Source: an uncultured Lachnospira sp. (lineage in GTDB: Bacteria; Bacillota; Clostridia; Lachnospirales; Lachnospiraceae). Taken from it: DNA of 46,618 nt. Each line of letters opens with the position of its first letter. Position 1 is the stretch's first letter. The stretch lies in the NCBI GenBank assembly GCA_944381165.1, contig CALWKC010000024.1, positions 1 to 46,618 of the forward strand. The letters run 5' to 3'. The notes beneath the pieces were generated by a model. The model was not told the origin of the DNA, searched no databases, and worked only from the letters and a program-made list of their open reading frames with translations. The translations under genes and the position numbers were made by a program. Below, piece by piece: positions 1 through 7,785 of the stretch.

Positions 1-15
1 CCGGCACAAATAGCC

Positions 16-51
16 GTGTGAAAAATAAGCTATCGAGCTTATTTTTCACAC
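16..51. repeat. AT-rich perfect palindromic hairpin
   Basis: Two 16-nt arms (16-31 and 36-51) are perfectly complementary around an ATCG loop. The stem is AT-rich and has no long U tract on either strand, so it is only a weak terminator candidate. Part of the arm (TTTTTCACAC) recurs near 219-233, and positions 1-28 are an imperfect inverted copy of about 215-248. The rest of the 52-308 stretch shows no gene. Confidence 0.6.
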
Positions 52-308
52 TATTCTCCATCTATTAAATATGAACAATAAATCTGTTTTTACAGCAGTA
101 TCGTAACATATTTTTATTGTGATTTCATCTTATTTGTTTTATAGTTAATAAAAGGGGGCTGATTATCCCTTTACATTGTGTATTTTTTTCAAAAAACAAC
201 AGTTTAGCGTAAAAAATCACATTAATTTTTCACACACGGGCTTTGTGCCTCGCACACATGACACAAACCCGTTATTCACAAAAAACGTGTGCAGAAATGA
301 GGATTATT

Positions 309-632
309 ATGTTTAAATACAACAAAGATGTCGTTCCTACAGACTGCGAGCCGGGCGTTACAAGAAAAATTTTATGCTATTCCGACGAGCTTATGATGTG
401 CGAAATATCTTTTAAAAAGGGTGCAAAAGGCAATTTTCACAAGCATGAGCATCTGCAGATTACTTACATTGCTAAGGGCAGCTTTGAGTTCACTATCGGA
501 GGTGAGACAAAGATAGTAAATCAGGGTGACAGCGTATATATGCCGTCAAACGTCGAGCACGGCGTAACCTGCCTTGAAGAGGGTATACTTGTTGACGTCT
601 TTAATCCTATGCGTCAGGATTTTCTTAAATAA
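309..632 (+). CDS. Small single-domain cupin protein
   Basis: A 107-residue protein with one RmlC-like cupin barrel. Cupin motif 1 is visible as GNFHKHEH...TYIAKGSFEF (about residues 39-60) with metal-ligand type His residues. Motif 2 is GDSVYMPSNVEHGV (about 73-86). Single-domain cupins of this size bind a metal and often a small ligand; this sequence does not tell the substrate. An in-frame ATG lies at 243, but the ATG at 309 has a GAGG ribosome binding site 7 bases upstream and begins directly at the fold, so I chose it. It stands alone on the plus strand, followed by a repeat fragment and a strong hairpin terminator. Family call confident, function unknown. Confidence 0.8.
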   Translation: MFKYNKDVVPTDCEPGVTRKILCYSDELMMCEISFKKGAKGNFHKHEHLQITYIAKGSFEFTIGGETKIVNQGDSVYMPSNVEHGVTCLEEGILVDVFNPMRQDFLK

Positions 633-668
633 CAACCCGGAAACCTCTTAAAACTTTTTAACATAAAA

Positions 669-709
669 AGAGTTCGCTTTAGAACTCTTTCGCGAGGCGC
701 GGATTCGTA
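669..709 (+). repeat. Truncated copy (A) of the dispersed three-hairpin repeat
   Basis: It matches the first about 41 bases of the full copies at 22641 and 36771: hairpin AGAGTTC...GAACTCT followed by TTCGCGAGGCGCGGATTCGTAA. The loop of the first hairpin differs (GCTTTA). The remaining two hairpins are missing and an unrelated terminator hairpin follows directly. Confidence 0.75.
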
Positions 710-764
710 AAAATAAAAACTGCAATTTCTGCCGTCAAACAGCAGAAATTGCAGTTTTTATTTT
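710..764. terminator. Bidirectional terminator between cupin and GNAT genes
   Basis: Arms 710-732 and 742-764 are a perfect 23-bp inverted repeat around a 9-nt loop. A-rich and T-rich ends on both sides give a U tract in either direction. It lies between convergent genes; its right arm touches the stop codon of the GNAT gene at 763. Confidence 0.85.
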
Positions 765-1272
765 ACATCCCGAATTCCTCGGCATACACCAGTTCACCGC
801 TTATCGGTTTTGCATTTTCCCGGAGCTTCATTGCCATAAAGTTTACGGACGAAATACCCTCGGGAGTCTTTACGCCCAGCTTCTCTGCCGGAATATATCC
901 GACACGCGGATAGTAAAATTCGCTTCCCAGGACAAATGAGTATTCATAGCCCAATTCTCCTGCTATATCATGCGCTTTATTCATTAAGGCTGTTCCCACG
1001 CCCTGTCCCTGAAATTCAGGTTTTACGGAAAGCGGAGCCAGCACTAAAACAGTATCATCTCCAACCTTCGCTTTTGAAAACATAATATGTCCTGCCAGCT
1101 TTCCGTCAATTTCCGCCACCAATGACAATTCCGGCACATACGCTTCTCCTTTTCTCAGAGCTTCCACTAAATCCTGCTCGTTTCCGTCCGCGTGCTGTGC
1201 TGAGGCAAACGCTTCCGCAACAAGTTCATATATTTCACTAAAATCCTTTTTTGTTTCCTGTCTGATTAACAT
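763..1272 (-). CDS. GNAT family N-acetyltransferase (YhbS-like)
   Basis: A 169-residue GNAT-fold acetyltransferase. The acetyl-CoA binding motif A is LSVKPEFQGQGVGTALM (about residues 82-98), with the classic Q-x-x-G-x-G/A signature. It is followed by a YxFVLGSEFYYPRVGY segment typical of the YhbS/COG3153 group of small-molecule acetyltransferases. The acceptor is not predictable. Its ATG overlaps the stop of the upstream SseB-like gene (shared ATGTTAA), so the two are probably translationally coupled. Overall a normal-length, intact enzyme; substrate unknown. Confidence 0.85.
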   Translation of the reverse strand: MLIRQETKKDFSEIYELVAEAFASAQHADGNEQDLVEALRKGEAYVPELSLVAEIDGKLAGHIMFSKAKVGDDTVLVLAPLSVKPEFQGQGVGTALMNKAHDIAGELGYEYSFVLGSEFYYPRVGYIPAEKLGVKTPEGISSVNFMAMKLRENAKPISGELVYAEEFGM

Positions 1273-2222
1273 TTAATTTTCTTCATCAATTCCGTTCTCA
1301 TAAAATAGCTTATTCCGAGACAGTTAATAATAATTCCTGAAGCTCCGAGCTCCTCTGTCAGATTTATGAGCTCGCCGAACTTATACAGCATATTCTCATG
1401 ATGTCCCTCATAGCATTTATCCATCTCAAAGCCGTCCGTAAACACAGGTACAGCGATTACCTTCTCGCCCTCCTGCTTTTCTTTCACACGCTCTGTCAGG
1501 TCAATAAACGGATGAGATATTTCAACAGTCTCTTCATTTTCTTCCTTTATGCACGGAACCATATACTCGGCATTCACCATTGTGTCAAGCATTTTACGCT
1601 CTCTGCGCTTTAACATTTCATCTCTGTTTTCAAGAGGTGCCTGCTTTCTGAACTCCTGAAAAAATTCGAGCATCGCAGCTTCAAGCCCCGGATTTGTCAC
1701 ATAGTCATCATCAAAGAATTCATCGTAAGAGAAAAACTCTTCTCTCTCGACAATAAAAGGCTTATCTTTCCCGTCCATAAATCTTATTTTTTTATAGCCG
1801 TTTCTGTACATATGAGCAATCTCGCTCTTGAATGCAGCGCTGTCTAAATTTCCGAAAGTCACCCTGTAACCGGCTTTATTCAGATTATTTTCAATCTGCT
1901 TTGCAGCCGAATAATCATATATTACAATCATATCTCCGTCAATCATATAAGGATAACCCGTCAGGTCAGTATATGCAATCCAAAGATGCTCCTCATTTTT
2001 TATTTTCTCAATGGCAAGAGCTCTGTACTGCCTTATCATCTTGGAGAAAAATCCCGCGTCGTTATCCTTTAAATTTTCCTCCGCCTGCTTTACGCAGCTT
2101 GGCAAAACTGTATTAACCATATAAATACACTCTGACAACGACACGCCCTGCATCGTCTTCAGGCCGTAATCCTTATCCTGCGTAATATGTCTCAATAAAT
2201 CCTGTGCTCTTCTTGCGTCCAT
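1266..2222 (-). CDS. SseB-like domain protein
   Basis: A 318-residue soluble protein. The C-terminal part (EKVIAVPVFTDGFEMDKC ... GELINLTEELGASGIIINCLG) resembles the SseB N-terminal-type fold (PF07179). The middle (about 80-150: LWIAYTDLTGYPYMIDGDMIVIYDY) may be a second copy. No catalytic motif, signal peptide or membrane segment is seen. An upstream in-frame ATG exists at 2252, but the ATG at 2222 has TGGAG 8 bases upstream, so I chose it. It overlaps the GNAT gene by 7 bases and follows another uncharacterised gene by 61 bases. The SseB assignment is by eye and tentative; molecular role unknown. Confidence 0.6.
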   Translation of the reverse strand: MDARRAQDLLRHITQDKDYGLKTMQGVSLSECIYMVNTVLPSCVKQAEENLKDNDAGFFSKMIRQYRALAIEKIKNEEHLWIAYTDLTGYPYMIDGDMIVIYDYSAAKQIENNLNKAGYRVTFGNLDSAAFKSEIAHMYRNGYKKIRFMDGKDKPFIVEREEFFSYDEFFDDDYVTNPGLEAAMLEFFQEFRKQAPLENRDEMLKRRERKMLDTMVNAEYMVPCIKEENEETVEISHPFIDLTERVKEKQEGEKVIAVPVFTDGFEMDKCYEGHHENMLYKFGELINLTEELGASGIIINCLGISYFMRTELMKKIKC

Positions 2223-2283
2223 AATAATCTCCATTCCTATCTTTATCGGCATAACCCCAAAATACCTGAATTATTGTAGCATA

Positions 2284-3288
2284 TTACAGCATGTTTCGCA
2301 ACTTTTTATACCTTGTCCTGCGGCACGCCTCCACAGTAATATAAACAACATTCTCGCTGTCTCTGTCAGAAAAATTCTCCACAACTGCCGAAAAATATCT
2401 GCATCCGTGAACTGCAACCTCACTCTCTTCAAAAGGAACATATCTCCCATACTGTGCCTTTCCAAGCTCCTTTATCACAGAAACCTTTTCATCTGCCGGA
2501 AGATAGCAGTCAAGCATGGCATATTCCGTATCCTCCGGTATTTCAAACTGTTTGACTGCCGACAGCGACGTCTCTCTGTAAAACCTTGTGTTTCGTATAA
2601 CCTCTTCACGGCACTCGTCAAACTTCTCAAGACATCTGTATATATATTTCTGGTCGTCTTTTTTAATAAACACCATAGTCTCCACAGCATAAATATCAGA
2701 GATTTTTACTATTCCCGAAAATGCTCCGCAAAATTCCACATTTGCCCCGACTGCAAAAACCTCTTTAAACAGAGCGCCGTTTCTTTCCTCTAACACATCA
2801 ATCCCGAACTGTCTCATAAATTCAGGTCTGTACACGGCTCTTAAATTTTTCGTCGACAAAAGCACCATGTAATCATTGTCTCCGGGCTCCCTGAGCCATG
2901 CAAAATACTCGCATCCAAGCACCTGCTGTCCCGGAAATGCGCCGTCATAATCCTCCTGCTCTCTCCTTCTTGTAAGCTTAGACAGCATTACCTCCTGCGT
3001 TTCGCTCTTAGGCAGGTAATAAATAATCTGATTTTTTCTCGTCTCTGACGGAAAGCTGTATGCTTCCGTCTCCTCGCACACAATTCTCTTTTCAAGAGAA
3101 ATATTTTTTGACGCGTCACAGTGATTAAAAGTTATAAACTGATATTTTCTGCCGTCATTTTCCAGATAAATATAAGTATTAACCTGTATCTCCTGCTCCC
3201 TGTATCTTGTAAGCTCCATAGCGGCGCCCGCAAACCTCACAACGCTTTTCTCCTCAAGCACACCGCATTTTATCTGTAAATCAAGCAT
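2284..3288 (-). CDS. Uncharacterised 334-residue protein
   Basis: Not recognised. It is soluble, rich in charged and aromatic residues, and without signal peptide or membrane segment. The reading frame extends upstream to 3342, but that extension would be coded inside the carB terminator. The ATG at 3288 has AGGGAAAG/GGAGG upstream, so it is the likely start. Two weakly similar halves can be suspected: a CE(Y/F)FAWLREPGDNDYMVLL stretch near 145 and an HGCRYFSAVVENFSDRDSENVV stretch near 300 both look like beta-rich modules ending in an acidic loop. It heads a short minus-strand run with the SseB-like and GNAT genes. Confidence 0.7.
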   Translation of the reverse strand: MLDLQIKCGVLEEKSVVRFAGAAMELTRYREQEIQVNTYIYLENDGRKYQFITFNHCDASKNISLEKRIVCEETEAYSFPSETRKNQIIYYLPKSETQEVMLSKLTRRREQEDYDGAFPGQQVLGCEYFAWLREPGDNDYMVLLSTKNLRAVYRPEFMRQFGIDVLEERNGALFKEVFAVGANVEFCGAFSGIVKISDIYAVETMVFIKKDDQKYIYRCLEKFDECREEVIRNTRFYRETSLSAVKQFEIPEDTEYAMLDCYLPADEKVSVIKELGKAQYGRYVPFEESEVAVHGCRYFSAVVENFSDRDSENVVYITVEACRRTRYKKLRNML

Positions 3289-3315
3289 TCTTTCCCTGCG
3301 CCTCCGTGTAAAATT

Positions 3316-3356
3316 AAAAACCGCGCATGTACCCGTCGGCAAGCATGCACGGTTTT
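3316..3356 (-). terminator. carB terminator
   Basis: 12-nt arms (3318-3329 and 3344-3355) pair with a single G-U wobble around a 14-nt loop and are followed on the minus strand by a short U tract. The hairpin begins 4 bases after the carB stop codon. Confidence 0.8.
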
Positions 3357-3360
3357 TTTA

Positions 3361-6300
3361 TTAAATAGTGGCAATATCAACTATTGACAAATCCTTATTG
3401 TTAAACGCATGCTCAAGGCTTGAAATAAGCGCATACGCAGTATCAAGGCTTGTCAGGCAGTGAACGCCCGTCTCAATCGCATAACGTCTTATAAGGAAGC
3501 CGTCTCTTGCACGCTCGATACCGTTTTCAGGCGTATCAATAACAAGGTCAATCTTGTGCTCAAGAATTAAGTCAAGCAGCGTCGGCGCTTCCTGACCTAT
3601 TTTATTAACCTGTATCGCGTGAACACCGTGCTCCTTTAAAACCTTAGCCGTTCCTCTTGACGCGTAAATCTTATAGCCGAGAGCCTCAAATCTCTGCGCA
3701 ATATCGACGCCGTCCTCTTTATCAGCATCGCAGAGAGTCATTATTATCTGCTTATGCTTAGGAAGACATATGCCTGCCCCCTGGAACGCCTTGTAGAGAG
3801 CTTCATCGAAATCCTTTGAAATACCGAGACACTCACCCGTAGATTTCATCTCCGGTCCGAGGCTTATATCAGCGCCGCGGATTTTCTCAAATGAAAATAC
3901 AGGCATCTTTATTGCATAGTAGTCTGATTTCTTCTGAAGACCAGGCTCATATCCCAAATCGGTAATCTTGCTTCCCGTGATAACCTGTGTAGCAAGCTTT
4001 ACAATCGGAATTCCCGTAACCTTGCTGATATAAGGTACTGTACGGCTTGAGCGAGGATTTACCTCGATAACATATACCTGATTATTGTATACAATAAACT
4101 GAATATTTATAAGTCCCTTTACATGAAGAGAACGCGCAAGCTTTGCGGTGTAATCCACAATCATGTCGGTAATCTCAGGCGTCAGTGATTTGGCAGGATA
4201 TACCGAAATACTGTCTCCTGAATGAATACCCGCACGCTCGATATGCTCCATAATTCCCGGAATAAGAATATTCTCACCGTCGCATACGGCGTCGACCTCA
4301 ATCTCCTTGCCCATAAGATACTTGTCAACAAGTATAGGATGATCCTGCTTAATTCTGTTTATGATATTCATAAATTCAGTGACGTCCTCATCGGACACCG
4401 CAATCTGCATTCCCTGTCCGCCAAGTACATACGAAGGTCTTACAAGCACCGGATAGCCCAGCTCATTTGCCGCATTAAGCGCCTCATCAACAGTGAATAC
4501 AGTTCTTCCCTTTGCTCTCGGTATCTCGCACTTTTCAAGTATCTCGTCAAATAATTCTCTGTCCTCTGCGGCATCGACGTCCTCCGCGCTCGTTCCAAGT
4601 ATCGGAACTCCCATTTTCATGAGCGCCTCAGTGAGCTTTATCGCAGTCTGACCGCCGAACTGTACAACCGCTCCGTCAGGCTTTTCAAAATCGACAATAC
4701 TCTCAACATCCTCAGGCGTCAAAGGCTCAAAGTAAAGCTTATCGGCAATATCAAAGTCAGTAGATACTGTCTCCGGATTATTGTTGATAATAATTGTCTC
4801 ATATCCCTGCTCTCTGAAAGACCATGTACAGTGTACCGAGCAGAAATCAAACTCGATACCCTGGCCGATACGGATTGGTCCCGAGCCTAAAACGAGCACT
4901 TTCTTTCTGTCATTCGTGACAGCAGCCTCGTTTTCGCTTCCGAACACTGAATAATAGTAAGGAGTTGTGGCTGCAAACTCTGCTGCGCAGGTGTCAACCA
5001 TCTTGAACGCTGCATGTATGTTGTACTGATTTCTCAGTTCCTTGATTTCACGCTCCGTTTTTCCCGTCAGCTCCCCGATTACATTGTCAGGAAATTCAAT
5101 TCTCTTAGCCTCTCTTAAAAGTTCCTCCGTCAAAGGACCTTTCTTTAACGCATTCTCCATATCAACGATAATCTGAAGCTTGTCGATAAACCATCTGTCA
5201 ATCTTTGTTATGTCGTGAAGCTTTTCCGCCGGGATATTTCTTCTCAGACCCTCTGCTATCTTCCAGATTCTTCTGTCGTCAACAACCTCAAGCTCCTCCA
5301 AAAGCTCTTCGTCCGTGAGCTTTGTAAAATCATACGACATAAGACTGTCAACATGCTGCTCAAGCGAGCGGATTGCCTTCATAAGACCGCCCTCAAAGTT
5401 ATTGGCGATACTCATGACCTCGCCGGTAGCTTTCATCTGAGTTGTGAGAGTTCTCTTTGCAGATATAAACTTATCAAAAGGAAGTCTTGGAATTTTTACT
5501 ACGCAGTAGTCAAGCGCAGGCTCAAAGCTCGCATATGTCTTTCCCGTGATTGCGTTTTTAATCTCGTCAAGCGTATAGCCGAGAGCTATCTTTGCGGCAA
5601 CCTTCGCGATAGGATAGCCTGTCGCCTTAGACGCAAGCGCCGAAGAACGGCTTACACGCGGATTAACCTCAATAACACAGTACTCAAAGCTCTCAGGATG
5701 AAGAGCATACTGAACATTACAGCCTCCGGTAATTCCCAGCTCATCGATAATATTTAAAGCAGATGTACGAAGCATCTGATATTCCTTGTCTGAAAGAGTC
5801 TGAGAAGGTGCAACTACAATACTGTCGCCCGTGTGTACGCCGACAGGATCAATATTTTCCATATTGCAGACCGTAATACAGTTGCCCTTGCTGTCACGCA
5901 TAACCTCGTACTCGATTTCCTTCCAGCCCGCGATACAGCGCTCAACCAAAACCTCACCCACTCTTGAGAGACGAAGACCGTTCTCAAGAATTTCGCGCAG
6001 CTCTACAACATTGTGAGCGATACCGCCGCCGCTTCCTCCGAGCGTATAGGCAGGACGAAGCACTACAGGATAACCTATCTGAGCAGCAAACTTTTCGCCG
6101 TCCTCTACGTTATTTACTACCAGAGAAGCCGCACAAGGCTCGCCGATTTTTTCCATTGTCTCCTTGAACATAAGGCGGTCCTCCGCCTTCTTAATTGTGA
6201 GCGCGGTAGTTCCGATAAGCGCTACATTGTGCTCCTCCAAAAAACCAGTCTCCGCAATCTCCATTGCAAGGTTAAGACCTGCCTGACCTCCGAGTGTAGG

Positions 6301-6561
6301 AAGAATGCTGTCCGGCTTTTCCTTTAAAATAATCTGCTCCAAAGCCTTTACGGTAAGAGGCTCAATATATACCTCATCCGCAATATCTTTATCCGTCATA
6401 ATAGTGGCAGGATTTGAATTGACAAGTACAACCTCCACGCCCTCTTCCTTTAAAGAACGGCAAGCCTGTGTACCTGCATAGTCGAACTCTGCCGCCTGTC
6501 CGATTACAATAGGACCGGACCCGATTACTAAAACCTTTTTAATATTGGGATTCTTTGGCAT
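3361..6561 (-). CDS. carB: Carbamoyl phosphate synthase large subunit
   Basis: The 1066-residue length is the full normal length for CarB. It makes carbamoyl phosphate from bicarbonate, ammonia (channelled from CarA) and two ATP, for pyrimidine and arginine synthesis in the cytosol. Two homologous halves each open with a pre-ATP-grasp motif: VIGSGPIVIGQAAEFDYAG near residue 12, and LGSGPIRIGQGIEFDFCS near 557. Each is followed by an ATP-grasp lobe with the glycine-rich RPAYTLGGSGGGIA and RPSYVLGGQGMQIA loops. The C-terminus is an MGS-like allosteric domain (from about 930) ending with YALISSLEHAF. Start ATG at 6561 lies 1 base after the carA stop, so the pair is coupled. Confidence 0.97.
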   Translation of the reverse strand: MPKNPNIKKVLVIGSGPIVIGQAAEFDYAGTQACRSLKEEGVEVVLVNSNPATIMTDKDIADEVYIEPLTVKALEQIILKEKPDSILPTLGGQAGLNLAMEIAETGFLEEHNVALIGTTALTIKKAEDRLMFKETMEKIGEPCAASLVVNNVEDGEKFAAQIGYPVVLRPAYTLGGSGGGIAHNVVELREILENGLRLSRVGEVLVERCIAGWKEIEYEVMRDSKGNCITVCNMENIDPVGVHTGDSIVVAPSQTLSDKEYQMLRTSALNIIDELGITGGCNVQYALHPESFEYCVIEVNPRVSRSSALASKATGYPIAKVAAKIALGYTLDEIKNAITGKTYASFEPALDYCVVKIPRLPFDKFISAKRTLTTQMKATGEVMSIANNFEGGLMKAIRSLEQHVDSLMSYDFTKLTDEELLEELEVVDDRRIWKIAEGLRRNIPAEKLHDITKIDRWFIDKLQIIVDMENALKKGPLTEELLREAKRIEFPDNVIGELTGKTEREIKELRNQYNIHAAFKMVDTCAAEFAATTPYYYSVFGSENEAAVTNDRKKVLVLGSGPIRIGQGIEFDFCSVHCTWSFREQGYETIIINNNPETVSTDFDIADKLYFEPLTPEDVESIVDFEKPDGAVVQFGGQTAIKLTEALMKMGVPILGTSAEDVDAAEDRELFDEILEKCEIPRAKGRTVFTVDEALNAANELGYPVLVRPSYVLGGQGMQIAVSDEDVTEFMNIINRIKQDHPILVDKYLMGKEIEVDAVCDGENILIPGIMEHIERAGIHSGDSISVYPAKSLTPEITDMIVDYTAKLARSLHVKGLINIQFIVYNNQVYVIEVNPRSSRTVPYISKVTGIPIVKLATQVITGSKITDLGYEPGLQKKSDYYAIKMPVFSFEKIRGADISLGPEMKSTGECLGISKDFDEALYKAFQGAGICLPKHKQIIMTLCDADKEDGVDIAQRFEALGYKIYASRGTAKVLKEHGVHAIQVNKIGQEAPTLLDLILEHKIDLVIDTPENGIERARDGFLIRRYAIETGVHCLTSLDTAYALISSLEHAFNNKDLSIVDIATI

Positions 6562-6562
6562 T

Positions 6563-7639
6563 TTATTGTTCCTCCTTCTTCATCATATCTATAAATCTGT
6601 CAAAGAGATATGCAGTATCCTGAGGACCTGCACATGCCTCCGGATGGAACTGAACAGTAAAAATATTCTTGCCAATATATTCAAGTCCCTCGTTAGTCTT
6701 ATCATTGACATTCTCAAACGCAGGCTTTGCAATCTGAGGATTAAGCGTTGTCTCATCTACAACATATCCGTGATTTTGAGAAGAAATATATACGCGCCCG
6801 GTCTTTAAATCCTTCACAGGGTGATTTGCACCGCGGTGCCCGTATTTTAACTTGTGAGTATCCGCCCCTGTCGCAAGCGCCAGAAGCTGATGTCCGAGAC
6901 AAATTGCAAACATTGGAACATCGCTTGCATACAGCTTCTTTAACTCCTCTATTATCTCCACACATTCCTTAGGATCTCCCGGACCGTTTGAGAGCATAAT
7001 TCCGTCAGGCTTTGCCGCAAGAATTTCCTCTGCCTTTGTGTATGCCGGATAAATCGTAACCTCGCAGCCCCTGCTGTTAAGGGAGCGCGCTATATTTTTC
7101 TTTGCCCCGAAATCCATAAGCGCCACCTTAGGACCGTTCCCCTCAAGCACAGTCTTCTCTTTGCAGCTGACCTTTCTGACTACTCCCGAAACCGTATACG
7201 CCTTAATCTTAGGCAGAACATCTTCAAGACTGTAATTTTCATCTGTTGTAATCATACCGTTCATTGTTCCCTTTTCGCGCAGGATTTTGGCAAGCGCTCT
7301 CGTATCAATCCCAGCAATACCCGGTATATCATTATCTATAAGAAATTTTTGGATAGTAGCTTCGCTTCTGAAGTTACTTGGCATTCTCGAAAGTTCTCTC
7401 ACAATAAATCCATCAGGCCATGCCTTTAAAGACTCCATATCTTTATAGCACACGCCATAGTTTCCGATTAACGGATATGTCATTGTAACTGCCTGTCCCG
7501 CATATGACGGGTCAGTAAGAACCTCCAGATATCCTGTCATTGAAGTATTAAAGACTATCTCACTTATAACTTCGCGATTAGCCCCGATACTCGTTCCGCT
7601 AAACACAGTACCGTCTTCAAGAATTAAAAATGCTTTCAT
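6563..7639 (-). CDS. carA: Carbamoyl phosphate synthase small (glutaminase) subunit
   Basis: A 358-residue glutamine amidotransferase subunit that hydrolyses glutamine and passes ammonia to CarB. The class I amidotransferase triad is present: the nucleophile Cys in FAICLGHQLLALATG (near 255) and the His/Glu in VQFHPEACAGP near the end. The N-terminal CPSase_sm domain starts MKAFLILEDGTVFSGTSIG. The frame continues to 7684, but that extension is coded within the hairpin leader. The ATG at 7639 has AGGTGG upstream and starts at the family's usual N-terminus. It is the first gene of carAB, driven by the promoter at 7715-7743. Confidence 0.96.
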   Translation of the reverse strand: MKAFLILEDGTVFSGTSIGANREVISEIVFNTSMTGYLEVLTDPSYAGQAVTMTYPLIGNYGVCYKDMESLKAWPDGFIVRELSRMPSNFRSEATIQKFLIDNDIPGIAGIDTRALAKILREKGTMNGMITTDENYSLEDVLPKIKAYTVSGVVRKVSCKEKTVLEGNGPKVALMDFGAKKNIARSLNSRGCEVTIYPAYTKAEEILAAKPDGIMLSNGPGDPKECVEIIEELKKLYASDVPMFAICLGHQLLALATGADTHKLKYGHRGANHPVKDLKTGRVYISSQNHGYVVDETTLNPQIAKPAFENVNDKTNEGLEYIGKNIFTVQFHPEACAGPQDTAYLFDRFIDMMKKEEQ

Positions 7640-7670
7640 GAATGCCACCTGTTCCTTTCGTATTTTGCGC

Positions 7671-7700
7671 AAAAAAAAAGACAAAAAAATTGTCTTTTTT
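7671..7700 (-). promoter_or_regulatory. Terminator-like hairpin at the 5' end of the carAB leader
   Basis: Arms 7674-7684 and 7690-7700 (AAAAAAGACAA / TTGTCTTTTTT) are perfect, with a 5-nt loop. On the minus strand they are followed by further U residues, giving a run of nine. The predicted transcription start (about 7708) lies only about 8 bases upstream, so the hairpin forms at the extreme 5' end of the carAB mRNA. An attenuation or stability role is inference. Confidence 0.5.
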
Positions 7701-7714
7701 CTCGAATTTTATAA

Positions 7715-7743
7715 ATTTTATCATAATACAGACATTATTTCAA
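7715..7743 (-). promoter_or_regulatory. carAB promoter
   Basis: On the minus strand: TTGAAA (7738-7743), a 17-bp spacer, then TAAAAT (7715-7720). The start point is expected near 7708, about 70 bases before the carA ATG. Confidence 0.7.
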
Positions 7744-7785
7744 GTCCAAATCTAATCAAGATACAGTGCCCGGAAGCCAACCTTT

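Noticed and set aside
3361-7639. Several plus-strand frames of 60-180 codons opposite carA and carB
   Set aside because: They are antisense shadows of two certain genes, with Leu/Ser/Arg-rich translations and no ribosome binding sites.
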